Origin: Syntrophomonas sp. UBA5314
GTDB taxonomy: Bacteria; Bacillota; Syntrophomonadia; Syntrophomonadales; Syntrophomonadaceae
Length of the DNA stretch: 37,942 nucleotides
Assembly: GCA_002410325.1 (NCBI GenBank)
Contig: DHRK01000066.1
Location: forward strand, 56,426 to 94,367
Direction of reading: 5' to 3'
Of this stretch, positions 23,504 to 32,052 are shown one piece after another. The first letter of the stretch is position 1. Every line of letters begins with the position of its first letter. Under the pieces are notes generated by a model, which searched no databases, was not told where the DNA came from, and saw only the letters and a list, made by a program, of their open reading frames with translations. A program made the position numbers and the translations under genes.

Positions 23504-23680
23504 GTGTTGGTATTGGGCAGAAGACCTGGCGAATATGTAGTCATCAATGAGAACATCATAGTTAAAGTGGTAAAAGACGAAAAATCCGGTTTACGTCTGG
23601 CTATAGAGGCCCCTAAAGAGATAAAGATCGTGCGGGGAGAGATCCTGGAAAGGGAAAGAAAAAGCCAGCAGGGCTGTTAG
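23504..23680 (+). CDS. csrA: second, short CsrA paralogue
   Basis: A 58-residue CsrA-family RNA-binding protein: MLVLGRRPGEYVVINENI, then the conserved IEAPKEIKIVRGEI with R44, the key RNA-contact residue. L4 is also kept. Start is GTG at 23504 with GGAGGG 6 nt upstream. It is about 20 residues shorter than CsrA1 (25336-25578) and lacks the C-terminal extension that FliW contacts in Bacillus CsrA. It is on the plus strand, divergent from hag, and ends before a bidirectional terminator. It is probably a translational regulator of flagellar mRNAs. No promoter could be assigned with confidence. Confidence 0.9.
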   Translation: MLVLGRRPGEYVVINENIIVKVVKDEKSGLRLAIEAPKEIKIVRGEILERERKSQQGC

Positions 23681-23762
23681 GCTGAACAACTCAAAAAAGT
23701 AAGTACTGTCTTGATATTTCTCCAATTTCTACTATGGCGGAGCCGTTTACCAGTTCTGTATA

Positions 23763-23799
23763 AAAAAAGGTTGGAATTGTACCAATGCCAACCTTTTTT
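23763..23799. terminator. bidirectional terminator between csrA2 and fliD
   Basis: A 12-bp stem (23763-23774, AAAAAAGGTTGG, with 23788-23799, CCAACCTTTTTT), inner ATTG-TAC-CAAT pairing, and T-runs on both strands. It serves the converging csrA2 (plus) and fliD (minus) genes. Confidence 0.9.
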
Positions 23800-23815
23800 G
23801 TCTATTTAAGTATTG

Positions 23816-25291
23816 CTAGCTGCCCAGTTGAGCCTGCAGCCATGACATCTGTTCATTCATCTGCTGAATGTATTGCTCCATCAACGAAAATTGGTTCCAC
23901 CAATATTCCTGCTTATTTTGAAGCCGGGTTTCGGCTGTTTCTATATTTTCTTCCAGCTCATTGATCTGGATGCCCAAAGCGCTCTCATCATAAGAAACAT
24001 CATCCGACCCCGCTGAATCACTGATGTTTTTGATAGCGCTATTGAGATTTTCGTAGAGCTGCACGGCAATGCCCTTTTCGGATGGGGTTTCGGAAGTCTG
24101 GGTAAACATGTTCATTACCCCTTCCGGGTCCTCGGCCAGGGCGGCGCGCAGGTCATCCTCATTTATATGAAGCTTGCCGTTTTCCGAATATTCACCGGTA
24201 GTAATGCCCACCGAAGACAGGGTTTTGTATTTGCCGCTCAACCCGCTGACGATGTTGCTGGCGGTCATCCTCAGATTGGAATAAATACTATTGAGAAGAT
24301 TGTCTCCTTTGAGCATACCACTGCGGGCTTTTTCCTCCCAGAGTTTTATTTCACTTTCGCTCATTTCCTCTTTTTGCGCATCGGTAAGGGGTTCGTAACT
24401 ACGGTTGCGTTTTTCGGAAAGCTTGCCGCTGATATCTTCAATGGCAGCATTGTAAGCTTCTACGAAAGCCTTTATTTTATCAACCGCAGCGTCAACGTCA
24501 TTGGCAACCGTAATAGTTGCGGTTCCTTCTTTTTTAAGGTTGAAGTTGATGTTGTTAAAGGTAAATGTATTGGAGGAAAAGGAAATATCCGAGCCGTCAT
24601 TAAACTTGATGATGGCATCCTGCCCGGTCTTGGCAGTCACATCCATATTGAATACACTGGTCAGGATATTGTCCGTATCGCTTATTTCAATCTTGGAAGC
24701 CGCACCGGTATCCGTAGTCAGTAAATAGAATTTGTTGGTTCCCGAATCGTAAGTCGCTTTTATGCCGGTTTCACTTGCCTTGTCGTTGATCTTGCTTACA
24801 ATATCGGAAATGCTGTTGCCGTCCGAAACGTAAATTGTAGCTGAGCCGCTTTTACCGGTCAGGGTAAATGTTTTGTCTTCTCCGGAATAGGTCCAAGTGG
24901 AGTCAACCGGAGTACTCTCTTTGGTTACTCCCTTGGCCATCTGGGACACGGTAATCGAATAATTACCGGCCAATGCTTCCGCTCTGGAAGTAGCGGTTAG
25001 TACGGTTGAATCGCTTGATTCAACCGATTTGGCCATGAAAGTGGTCTTCATTTTAACATCGAAGGCCGCAGTTCTCAGAGCCATCAATTTGGTGTTGATC
25101 GAACGGTAGTCCTCCCGCTTCCATTCCAGCAGTTGCTTGGACTTGGCCAGGGGATCCACTGAACTCATACGCTGGGCATCCACCATCTTTTTTACCATGC
25201 TCTCGGTGTCCATGCCGCTGGCCAGACCCGAAATCCGGTTGCTGTATAATGTAGATGATGCGTTGGATGATGTTGCTGCAACATTCGCCAT
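23816..25291 (-). CDS. fliD: flagellar cap protein FliD
   Basis: A 491-residue filament cap and hook-associated protein 2, which sits at the filament tip and guides flagellin folding. The N-terminal domain has ISGLASGMDTESMVKKMVDA, LLEWKREDYRSINTKL and the SSDSTVLTATS segment. The C-terminus holds ETAETRLQNKQEYWWNQFS and EQYIQQMNEQMSWLQAQL, the coiled region that contacts the filament. It follows csrA1 by 44 nt and ends the long flg-fli transcript at a strong terminator. Confidence 0.95.
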   Translation of the reverse strand: MANVAATSSNASSTLYSNRISGLASGMDTESMVKKMVDAQRMSSVDPLAKSKQLLEWKREDYRSINTKLMALRTAAFDVKMKTTFMAKSVESSDSTVLTATSRAEALAGNYSITVSQMAKGVTKESTPVDSTWTYSGEDKTFTLTGKSGSATIYVSDGNSISDIVSKINDKASETGIKATYDSGTNKFYLLTTDTGAASKIEISDTDNILTSVFNMDVTAKTGQDAIIKFNDGSDISFSSNTFTFNNINFNLKKEGTATITVANDVDAAVDKIKAFVEAYNAAIEDISGKLSEKRNRSYEPLTDAQKEEMSESEIKLWEEKARSGMLKGDNLLNSIYSNLRMTASNIVSGLSGKYKTLSSVGITTGEYSENGKLHINEDDLRAALAEDPEGVMNMFTQTSETPSEKGIAVQLYENLNSAIKNISDSAGSDDVSYDESALGIQINELEENIETAETRLQNKQEYWWNQFSLMEQYIQQMNEQMSWLQAQLGS

Positions 25292-25335
25292 GTTTTCATC
25301 TCCCCTCTGGAGCAGCTTAAATGATAAAATATCTC

Positions 25336-25578
25336 TTAATCATCTTTTCGGATGATGTCCTGCAAAACTTTAATTTTCTCGCCAATTTCTGCCATGTTCT
25401 CCACCGCCTGGCGGTTGGAGCGCACGATATCATCATATATCTCTTTGCGATAGACACTGACCGAGCGTGGCGCTGAAATACCCAGCTTTACACTCTCACC
25501 CTGAACGTCTATAACCGTAATTTCTATGTTGTCACCGATAATGAGTCTTTCGCCCTTTTTCCTGTTTAATAGTAGCAT
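25336..25578 (-). CDS. csrA: CsrA, carbon storage/flagellin translation regulator
   Basis: An 80-residue CsrA dimer subunit that blocks translation by binding GGA motifs in mRNA leaders. MLLLNRKKGERLIIGDNI, ISAPRSVSVYRKEIY and R44 are visible. The C-terminal extension (about 60-80, ENMAEIGEKIKVLQDIIRK) is the Firmicute type through which FliW antagonises CsrA. Its ATG directly abuts the fliW stop codon (TAGATG), so the pair is translationally coupled. The likely target is the hag leader 2.2 kb downstream. Confidence 0.95.
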   Translation of the reverse strand: MLLLNRKKGERLIIGDNIEITVIDVQGESVKLGISAPRSVSVYRKEIYDDIVRSNRQAVENMAEIGEKIKVLQDIIRKDD

Positions 25579-26043
25579 CTATGCCCCCTCCTGAGCCCGA
25601 GGGGCGTCTGATTCAGGCCCGCCGGGAAACAGGCGGTGGCGGGACCGGTACTGCGTTTTCTGAGGGATAAACTGCATGCCTTTACGGCTTTCGGCGTTTA
25701 TTATCACCGGGGCCAGCAGGTTGGCAGTGGTCTCTTTGAATTCCTTGCCCAGGGTTAATATGCAGAAAACCATCAAGCCCGCGGTGCTCTCTCCGGCTCC
25801 CAAAACCTCCAGCAGAGGATCGGGAAAATCGATCTGGTAATCGGGAAAGAAGCTAAAGGGATCGGCCATCAACAGGCAGAGATCGCTGTTGGCCGACTTT
25901 AAATAAAAGAACGGGCTGCCCTCTTGCAGGGGAAACAGATAGTATTCCTTTTCATTCTCAAAAGCGGGTATGCCATCGGCAAAGGTTATAATCTTGGAAC
26001 GATCCAGCCCTGGGTCCGTTTCCTTTTTTTTGTTTCGGGTCAC
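25579..26043 (-). CDS. fliW: FliW, flagellar assembly factor and CsrA antagonist
   Basis: A 154-residue FliW protein. It binds flagellin or CsrA, so flagellin export frees FliW to inhibit CsrA and restart hag translation. Recognisable segments are IITFADGIPAFENEKEYYLF, LLMADPFSFFPDYQIDF and ANLLAPVIINAESRKGMQF. Start is GTG at 26043 (AAGGAGGA 7 nt upstream). It adjoins csrA1, as in Bacillus and Clostridia. The tail after residue 135 is slightly long. Confidence 0.95.
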   Translation of the reverse strand: MTRNKKKETDPGLDRSKIITFADGIPAFENEKEYYLFPLQEGSPFFYLKSANSDLCLLMADPFSFFPDYQIDFPDPLLEVLGAGESTAGLMVFCILTLGKEFKETTANLLAPVIINAESRKGMQFIPQKTQYRSRHRLFPGGPESDAPRAQEGA

Positions 26044-26079
26044 CGATAAATCCTCCTTTTCAGGCCCAACAATCCCTCT

Positions 26080-26628
26080 TTAAATATGCTCATCTATCCA
26101 CTGAATATCGATGTAATTGCGCTGTTGTAAATAGGTCTCCACCTTGCCCCACTGAAACTGGTGGTCAACCGTTCCCTTATTTAATGATGTATCGACCCGG
26201 GCCGGTTCATAGTCTATGGAGACCGGCTGCACATCCGCTTCAATCGTCGGAGGCTGCTGGGGGATAGCCCTGATCTCAAATACATGCTGCCGGTCTTGCA
26301 TCGCCTCCACCCCCAGATCGGCTATGGATGAGCCCGTATGTATGGCGGCCAGATGGTTGCCGTCGCTGACCCGCTTTGCAAGGGCGTCGGAAAACTCGGA
26401 ACGGCTGTATTCCGTACAATACAGGGCAAAATCCAACAAACCGCGCTTCCCCGCATCGGCAAAACACTGGCTCTGATCTATGATGACTTTGGGTTTGGGG
26501 ATCGTTATATCCAGGCGGGCCGGAGTAATCGCCAGATCCACCTGGGGTTTGGTCGACTGCAGGTTAAGGGTTGGCTTGCTTATATCAAGCCCGACGCGGG
26601 CCATTTGCGACGTTATCCTGAGCTGCAT
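26080..26628 (-). CDS. DUF6470 (YviE-like) flagellar-locus protein
   Basis: A 182-residue protein homologous to Bacillus YviE. It is a soluble protein of unknown function found almost always between flgL and fliW. The N-terminal half has repeated beta-like motifs with alternating Pro (KPTLNLQSTKPQVDLAI, RLDITIPKPKVIIDQS), and the middle has a helix (GKRGLLDFALYCTEYSRSEF). GGGGGAAG precedes the ATG. Nothing in the sequence reveals a reaction. Confidence 0.85.
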   Translation of the reverse strand: MQLRITSQMARVGLDISKPTLNLQSTKPQVDLAITPARLDITIPKPKVIIDQSQCFADAGKRGLLDFALYCTEYSRSEFSDALAKRVSDGNHLAAIHTGSSIADLGVEAMQDRQHVFEIRAIPQQPPTIEADVQPVSIDYEPARVDTSLNKGTVDHQFQWGKVETYLQQRNYIDIQWIDEHI

Positions 26629-26663
26629 ATACTTCCCCCTTAAAGCCGAACCTTAAGTGGTTA

Positions 26664-27908
26664 TTATTTAAGAAAATCGATCAACGATGCTTGGATTATC
26701 TTGGCTCCTACGGCCAGGGATGCGTTGTAGACGTTTTCCTGCACCTGCAAATTGACAGCTACTTCGGCCATGTCAGCATCCTCATTATCTGATAAAAGCC
26801 CAGTATAGGAAATATCAATGCTTTTCAAGCGGGTTTGCTGCATTTCCAGGCGGTTGGTCCTGGCCCCTACTATCGCCCGGTTGGTCAAAAGGGTGTCCAG
26901 CTTCTGATCTATTTTGCCCAAAAGATCGCTGGTGATATCACTGTCACCACTGGTTACGGCATTTATTATCTGGTCCATTACCGCGAATATGCCGGCGTTT
27001 TCAGTGCCCCCGGTGGTGATGCCCAGTTTCAAATCATCGGCAACGTCGTTATTAGTCCCGGAAGTGATATGAACTCCCGAGTTTGTTCCGGTGCTGGCTG
27101 AACTTATAACATAGCCGTTGACCGCGTCATAGGTCACGGTAACCCCGGCATAGTCATAATCGGGCTGTACTACGGCGTTGATGGCGGTCTGCATGGCGGC
27201 GGCGATATCGGTTCCGTTGTTTAAGGCCGGAGGCCCCAGCGGATCCAGGGTAATCGTATGTACCGCGGCGTCTCCGTCCACCTGTATCCGGAAGGAAGGG
27301 GGCGGTGATGCCGGTAAACTTGAAATATCGGTTGACGCGCCGGTTCCGCTGATTGATTGGCCCGGCTGGATAAACCACGATTTCATATCGATATTTACCG
27401 GGATCTTGACCTCGGAGCCTATTTCCCGCATTAATTCCGTATTGTTGCCGGTCCACTGGCCGTCTTCGGTACAGGGGGCTTCGGTCACGTTGCTGCCGGC
27501 AAATACATATTTGGAGCCATAGGTGCTGTTGGCAATGGTCCGCAGCTGCTCCCGAAGCTGGCTCAATTCCTCGGCTATGGACTGCAGGGCGGAATCATCA
27601 TTGGTCCCGTTGGCGGCCTGAACGGTAAGCCCCCGAACCCGGTTTAAAACCGAGGTCAGGTTGTTCATAGCCGATTCAGTGGTATCCATATAGCTTAAAG
27701 AATCGGAAATATTGGCCAGATACTGCTCATTGGCGGTAATGTCGCTGCGCAGGCGCAGTGAACGCACCAGTCCCCCCGGATTGTCGGAGGGCTTGTTGAT
27801 CGTTCTGCCGGTGGCGATCTGTTCCTGCAGTTTGTATAAGTTCTTCATGTTATTGTTCATATTTCTCGTCAGGGTGTTGGCTACCATATTATTGGTTATC
27901 CTGATCAT
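26664..27908 (-). CDS. flgL: hook-filament junction protein FlgL
   Basis: A 414-residue HAP3, which connects the FlgK zone to the filament. The N-terminus RITNNMVANTLTRNMNNNMK and QEQIATGRTINKPSDNP, and the C-terminus YNASLAVGAKIIQASLIDFL, are standard. It is about 100 residues longer than the common 300-residue form because of an insert at about 182-300. That insert contains FRIQVDGDAAVHTITL and TDIAAAMQTAINAV, resembling a flagellin-type surface domain. It starts 6 nt after the flgK stop with GGGAGG upstream. Confidence 0.95.
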   Translation of the reverse strand: MIRITNNMVANTLTRNMNNNMKNLYKLQEQIATGRTINKPSDNPGGLVRSLRLRSDITANEQYLANISDSLSYMDTTESAMNNLTSVLNRVRGLTVQAANGTNDDSALQSIAEELSQLREQLRTIANSTYGSKYVFAGSNVTEAPCTEDGQWTGNNTELMREIGSEVKIPVNIDMKSWFIQPGQSISGTGASTDISSLPASPPPSFRIQVDGDAAVHTITLDPLGPPALNNGTDIAAAMQTAINAVVQPDYDYAGVTVTYDAVNGYVISSASTGTNSGVHITSGTNNDVADDLKLGITTGGTENAGIFAVMDQIINAVTSGDSDITSDLLGKIDQKLDTLLTNRAIVGARTNRLEMQQTRLKSIDISYTGLLSDNEDADMAEVAVNLQVQENVYNASLAVGAKIIQASLIDFLK

Positions 27909-27914
27909 GTTTTA

Positions 27915-29717
27915 CTACCTCCCTGCTATGCCCATTTTTTCAACAATGGTCTGGAGCATTTCGTCAACTACGGTAATATAGCGTGACGCCGCATTAAAAG
28001 CGTGCTGGTACTTGATCATGTCGGTGGCTTCTTCGTCAAGCGAGACTCCGGAAACCGATTGCCGTTTGTTGTCCAGCTGGCTAACCAGGGTGTCCTGGTT
28101 TGCATAATTGCGCTCCGCTTCCTGCGCCTTGACGCCCACTTCGGCCGCTACCGCCCGCCAAAAATCGTCGTTGGTACAGCCGCCGACCATTTTAAGCGTT
28201 GTATTATCGCCGTAAGCCACGCCGTCTACGGTGATGGAGTTGACTCCGGTAAAACTGGTATCGGTTGAAGAGAACACCAGCCTTTGGCCATTGGCGGTTA
28301 CCGTAAATCCATCCAAGCCGGCGGCTTCAATGGCGTCTTGAATGGCCTGGGCCCGCTCCGCGGTGGTGGTATAGGTAGCAGGGCTGATGGTTATAGTCGT
28401 ATTGGGATAGCCGCTGCGCACGATATCAAAACTGATGTCAGCGTCGGCGGTCAACGGAATACCGTCGGTAAATACCAGCAGGTCGTTGTTCATGTTTTGC
28501 TTGAGGCCGGCCAGGGCCAGGGCGTTGTCCCCGTCCCCAAAATTGATTTTTTTGCCCGCATCGTCCCAGGTGCGCGAGGCGGCTGCGGCTATATTGTTGG
28601 GATCCTTCACGATGGTGGTGCAAACCGCCATGTCTCTGGCCCAGTAGAGATAGTCATCGGGTGAGGTCGTAGTCGGCATATTGAAAAAGTCGGTATTGTC
28701 AGGTTCGCCGGTTTTGTTGTTGAGGCTGTAGCCCTGGCTGTGCACCTGGTTGGTCCTGGTGATAATGGACTTGGCCAGGGAATTGAGCTGTTCCAGGAGA
28801 TTGGCAACCGTTTCGGTATATTCGGAGGGTTCCTTTTCCTGAGACAGGGAGGTTTTACCGCGGGCGTCCAGGTAGGCCCTGAGTTCACCGCCGCTGATAC
28901 CGGTGCGCACCCGGGTGTCGTCCCACACTACCATGTGCATGCCGTCCGAGTCCTCTTCCGTGTCCAACTTGTTGTAAAAGGCTCCCTGGACCAGACTGCG
29001 CCCCCCGATCTGGATGTTTACCATATTGTTCTCGCCATCGGTAATGTTGATATTGACCAGCTTGCTTAGCTGGTCAACCAGTACATCCCGCTTATCCTCC
29101 AGGTCGTTGGGCGACTGCCCGGAGGTCATGATCGCCGCTATTTGAACATTGAGGTCTTTTATCTGGGAGGCCAGGGTGTTTATTTCGTCAACAGCGATCT
29201 GAACATTGGCGTTCAGGTCCTGTTTTAGATCAATCAACTGCTGGTACATATGTTGAAAGGTGTCGGCCAGGGCTTCTCCCCGCTGGGCGACTACCGCGCG
29301 GGTGGAACTGTTCTCCGGATTGGCGGCCAGGTCCTCCCAGGATTTCCAGAACTGGTCGATTACCGAGCGCAGGCCGGTGGTGGAGGGCTCGTTAATTATG
29401 ACTTCTATCTTGTCCAGGCTCTGCTGAGTAGCCTCCCAGTAACCCAGGGAGGTGTTTTCATAGCGGTATTGCCGGTCAACGTAAGCGTCTCTCATGCGCT
29501 CCACGGCTGAAATGGTGACCCCGGTGCCCAGCTGACCCACCGAGGTTGAACTGCTCAGGGAGGGCGTACAATAAGGAATGGCCGCCGTCAGATTCGAAAC
29601 CTGTTTTGAGTAGCCGGTGGTGCTGGCGTTGGCCATGTTATGGCCGACCGTGCTCAAAGCCGTTTGGTTGACAAATATAGCCCGTTTGCCGATTTCTAAA
29701 CCGAAAAATCCTGACAT
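27915..29717 (-). CDS. flgK: hook-associated protein FlgK
   Basis: A 600-residue HAP1, the first junction protein on the hook. N-terminal GLEIGKRAIFVNQTALSTVG and HNMANASTTGYSKQ, the central DLEDKRDVLVDQLSKLVNI and C-terminal SGVSLDEEATDMIKYQHAF are family hallmarks. A beta-rich insert at about 420-505 (ISFDIVRSGYPNTTITIS) lies in the exposed region, resembling the insert in FlgL. GAGGTAGG precedes the ATG. It is co-transcribed with flgL. Confidence 0.97.
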   Translation of the reverse strand: MSGFFGLEIGKRAIFVNQTALSTVGHNMANASTTGYSKQVSNLTAAIPYCTPSLSSSTSVGQLGTGVTISAVERMRDAYVDRQYRYENTSLGYWEATQQSLDKIEVIINEPSTTGLRSVIDQFWKSWEDLAANPENSSTRAVVAQRGEALADTFQHMYQQLIDLKQDLNANVQIAVDEINTLASQIKDLNVQIAAIMTSGQSPNDLEDKRDVLVDQLSKLVNINITDGENNMVNIQIGGRSLVQGAFYNKLDTEEDSDGMHMVVWDDTRVRTGISGGELRAYLDARGKTSLSQEKEPSEYTETVANLLEQLNSLAKSIITRTNQVHSQGYSLNNKTGEPDNTDFFNMPTTTSPDDYLYWARDMAVCTTIVKDPNNIAAAASRTWDDAGKKINFGDGDNALALAGLKQNMNNDLLVFTDGIPLTADADISFDIVRSGYPNTTITISPATYTTTAERAQAIQDAIEAAGLDGFTVTANGQRLVFSSTDTSFTGVNSITVDGVAYGDNTTLKMVGGCTNDDFWRAVAAEVGVKAQEAERNYANQDTLVSQLDNKRQSVSGVSLDEEATDMIKYQHAFNAASRYITVVDEMLQTIVEKMGIAGR

Positions 29718-29749
29718 AAACCTACCTCGTTTCTTTTTCCCGGATCGTT

Positions 29750-30262
29750 TTATGCTTTGCGATCAAGCACCTTGTGTCCAGTCCGGGCAGATTTATCCTC
29801 GGCCTCGATGCCGTCAGCGGAATAGAGTCCCACCGCATCCCCTTCCACAAGGGTCCAGAGATAATCAACATATTCGAGGGCGTAATTGGTCAGCTCCCGG
29901 TTTTCCCGGTTGATGTTCTGCATCTGCTTGACGGCCCCGGTTAGCCCGCTTAATAAACTGTCCAGTTCTTTACTCAACTCGGGAAATTGCCTTCCTATCC
30001 GGGACTGCATTTCGCTGGAGTTTACCCTCTCCACCGGTACATCCCACATGGCCGCCAATTCCTTCTGCAATTTAAAACGGGCACCCTCTGCTCTCTCCAG
30101 ACGAGAGACAACGATGCCCTCACTGTGTACCAGAGTATCCAATTCTCTCAGTCTGTTGCTTATAATCAGCTGCTTCTTCTCTTCCCCCATCTCAATCAGG
30201 CTATTTAGTATGGAGGTTTCTTCCTTAACAGCCGCCATAATACTCCTGATCACATTTTCCAC
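29750..30262 (-). CDS. flgN: FlgN-type chaperone for FlgK and FlgL
   Basis: A 170-residue helical protein with the FlgN pattern: EETSILNSLIEMGEEKKQLI and NRLRELDTLVHSEGIVVSRL, then a second coiled region (LLSGLTGAVKQMQNINREN). It escorts FlgK and FlgL to the export gate. I prefer GTG at 30262 (GGGG 6 nt upstream), while an in-frame GTG at 30274 has its Shine-Dalgarno too close; the choice changes only four residues. It lies between flgM and flgK, the canonical place. Confidence 0.9.
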   Translation of the reverse strand: MENVIRSIMAAVKEETSILNSLIEMGEEKKQLIISNRLRELDTLVHSEGIVVSRLERAEGARFKLQKELAAMWDVPVERVNSSEMQSRIGRQFPELSKELDSLLSGLTGAVKQMQNINRENRELTNYALEYVDYLWTLVEGDAVGLYSADGIEAEDKSARTGHKVLDRKA

Positions 30263-30277
30263 GGATTTCCCCACTTC

Positions 30278-30577
30278 CTATATCAGGCGGTCTACAATAG
30301 TCCTTTCAATCATTTTCTGAGCTGCATCCCCATCGTCAACCTGATAAGTGCCGCTGTCTATTCGAGCTTTGATTTCATTGACTTTGTCGGTGCGGATATC
30401 ATCAGCCTGGTTAACCGCCTGCAAAACCTTTTGTTTAAGCTTGCTGGCTTCAGAAATATTCACGTCATCTTTTTTGGTAACCGGCTGGCTGGAATCAACT
30501 TTTCCCACCTGTTTGCTGCCCAAAGTCTTTTCATATACTTTTAGTAGATTCTGCACTTGGGTTCTGGAGATCATCAT
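30278..30577 (-). CDS. flgM: FlgM, anti-sigma-28 factor
   Basis: A 99-residue anti-sigma factor that holds sigma-28 inactive until the hook is complete and FlgM is exported. The C-terminal sigma-binding half reads VNEIKARIDSGTYQVDDGD followed by AAQKMIERTIVDRL; the N-terminal half is disordered. ATG at 30577 is chosen (GAGGT 8 nt upstream) over GTG at 30586. It gives a direct reason for the sigma-28 promoters found at hag, flaG1 and the calcium-loop gene. A weak sigma-28-like site may lie upstream (TAAG-N15-TGCGACAA). Confidence 0.92.
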   Translation of the reverse strand: MMISRTQVQNLLKVYEKTLGSKQVGKVDSSQPVTKKDDVNISEASKLKQKVLQAVNQADDIRTDKVNEIKARIDSGTYQVDDGDAAQKMIERTIVDRLI

Positions 30578-30737
30578 AACTGTCACCTCGTGAGTATTGT
30601 TCTATTTGTATTGTCGCAGAAAAAGAGAAAAGGCTTAATGCCTTATATATGCTAAAAATGCTGTTATTTTTATTTTTCCTTGTCCTTATGTCCTTATACT
30701 AACTCTTACACTTCTTTAACTAAAGCCTGTAGGTGTC

Positions 30738-31151
30738 CTAGGACTTCCTGATATTATCTGAATCTTTAAGGAAGCCTTTGGAATCGCGGGCTACTTTAGG
30801 CTGAGAAGTCTCTTTGGGTATGGCGGAACGAACTTCCTGATTCATCTGGGCCCGGCAATTGTCACAGAATCTTCCTCCGCTGATCTTTTTGCCGCATCGC
30901 TCACAGAAGGCGATCTCGACATAGCCAGTTGACTGAAGCCGTCCATCTTTCAGAAACTGCAGTATTTTCTCCTCTTCAACTCCGGTTTCCTCTGATACTT
31001 CAAATACGCTGGCTCCCGGGTGATCTCTTATATATTTACGGACCGTGGCATACTCGTTGTCTTCCTTTTCCAGACACTTGCGGCAGACCCTTCTTCCGCC
31101 ATCAGCGGCAAATAGACGGCCGCATTCCGGACAATTTATAATGTCAGCCAT
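30738..31151 (-). CDS. yvyF: YvyF-type flagellar operon protein with two zinc ribbons
   Basis: A 137-residue protein of the TIGR03826 flagellar-operon family. The first zinc site is CPECGRLF with CRKC, and the second is CERCGKKI with CDNC. Between them is a winged-helix-like region (YIRDHPGASVFEVSEETGVE). Its function is unknown. In Bacillus it is encoded between comFC and flgM, exactly as here. GGGAGG lies upstream of the ATG. The 150-nt gap to flgM is A/T-rich with a small hairpin. Confidence 0.9.
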   Translation of the reverse strand: MADIINCPECGRLFAADGGRRVCRKCLEKEDNEYATVRKYIRDHPGASVFEVSEETGVEEEKILQFLKDGRLQSTGYVEIAFCERCGKKISGGRFCDNCRAQMNQEVRSAIPKETSQPKVARDSKGFLKDSDNIRKS

Positions 31152-31173
31152 GGGGACCAGCCTCCCTCAAATT

Positions 31174-31893
31174 TTAATAAGCTATCCCGGTTGCCCAGGT
31201 TATCACTGACACGCGGGACGCGCCCGCCTCCAGCAGGATTCTGGTGCACTCCTTGATAGTGGATCCGGTAGTGTAAACATCATCAACCAGCAGAATGCTT
31301 TTGCCCTGCACTTTCTTCCTATCTTTTATATCGAAGGCTGACTGTAAATTCTTTTCCCTTTCTTCACGGGTGAGCTCTCTCTGGGCAGGAGTCTCCTTTA
31401 CACGGACCAACAGCTGGGCTCCCACTTTGAGCTTCAGTTTTTTAGCAATCTGCCGGGCCAGCAGCTCGGTCTGGCTAAATCCCCTTTGTTTCAGGCTTCC
31501 CTGGGAAGCGGGAACCGGCACCACCAGGTCAATAGGCCAAAAGCGTTTTTCTTCTTTTACCACTTGGGCCATCATACATCCCATTCGATAGGCCAGGTTT
31601 TTCTTGCCTATAAATTTTAAGACTTTAATAGCAATCCGATAGGGATCGGTATAAGGCCCTGCCGCCCGGCAGATTTCGAAGGAAGGCATGCGCTCTTTGC
31701 AGTCGCTGCATAACCTGCTTTCTGATTCAATATATTTACCGCATTTATCGCAGATGGGCAGCTGGTAGCGGAGCTTTTCCATAGTATCCGTACAGTCGGC
31801 GCACCATGGATTTCTGGTTATGAACCGGCCGGGCCGGCGGCAGATCGCACAGCAGGTTTGCGGAAATAGAATATCTAAAATTAAATTAAGCAT
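31174..31893 (-). CDS. comFC: ComF family phosphoribosyltransferase-like protein
   Basis: A 239-residue ComF protein related to competence protein ComFC and Escherichia GntX. Two N-terminal zinc pairs (CAICRR/CADC and CDKCGKYI/CSDC) precede a phosphoribosyltransferase domain with the PRPP loop SILLVDDVYTTGSTIKEC and the variable hood VVPVPASQGSLKQRGFSQ. In Bacillus the protein is needed for DNA uptake, but its reaction is unclear. It heads the comFC-yvyF-flgM block. comFA and comFB are absent from this window. Confidence 0.9.
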   Translation of the reverse strand: MLNLILDILFPQTCCAICRRPGRFITRNPWCADCTDTMEKLRYQLPICDKCGKYIESESRLCSDCKERMPSFEICRAAGPYTDPYRIAIKVLKFIGKKNLAYRMGCMMAQVVKEEKRFWPIDLVVPVPASQGSLKQRGFSQTELLARQIAKKLKLKVGAQLLVRVKETPAQRELTREEREKNLQSAFDIKDRKKVQGKSILLVDDVYTTGSTIKECTRILLEAGASRVSVITWATGIAY

Positions 31894-32015
31894 CCGCGCC
31901 CACCCCTTACACTCAATATATAATATTGTAAAAGAATTTCCTATTAATCGCTAGGAAAAAGGACGATAAAAGAAATTTATGCTCATAGAAGGCAGTAAAA
32001 GGCAGGAAGGTCAGG

Positions 32016-32038
32016 AAAAAAAGCTTCACTTTGGTGAA
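32016..32038 (-). terminator. putative terminator after the small membrane ORF
   Basis: A 5-bp stem (TTCAC-CAAA-GTGAA; 32025-32029 with 32034-32038) followed on the minus strand by GCTTTTTTT (complement of 32016-32024). The stem is short, but the T-run is long and it lies 14 nt beyond the small ORF stop. Confidence 0.45.
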
Positions 32039-32052
32039 AAAGATCGATATTA

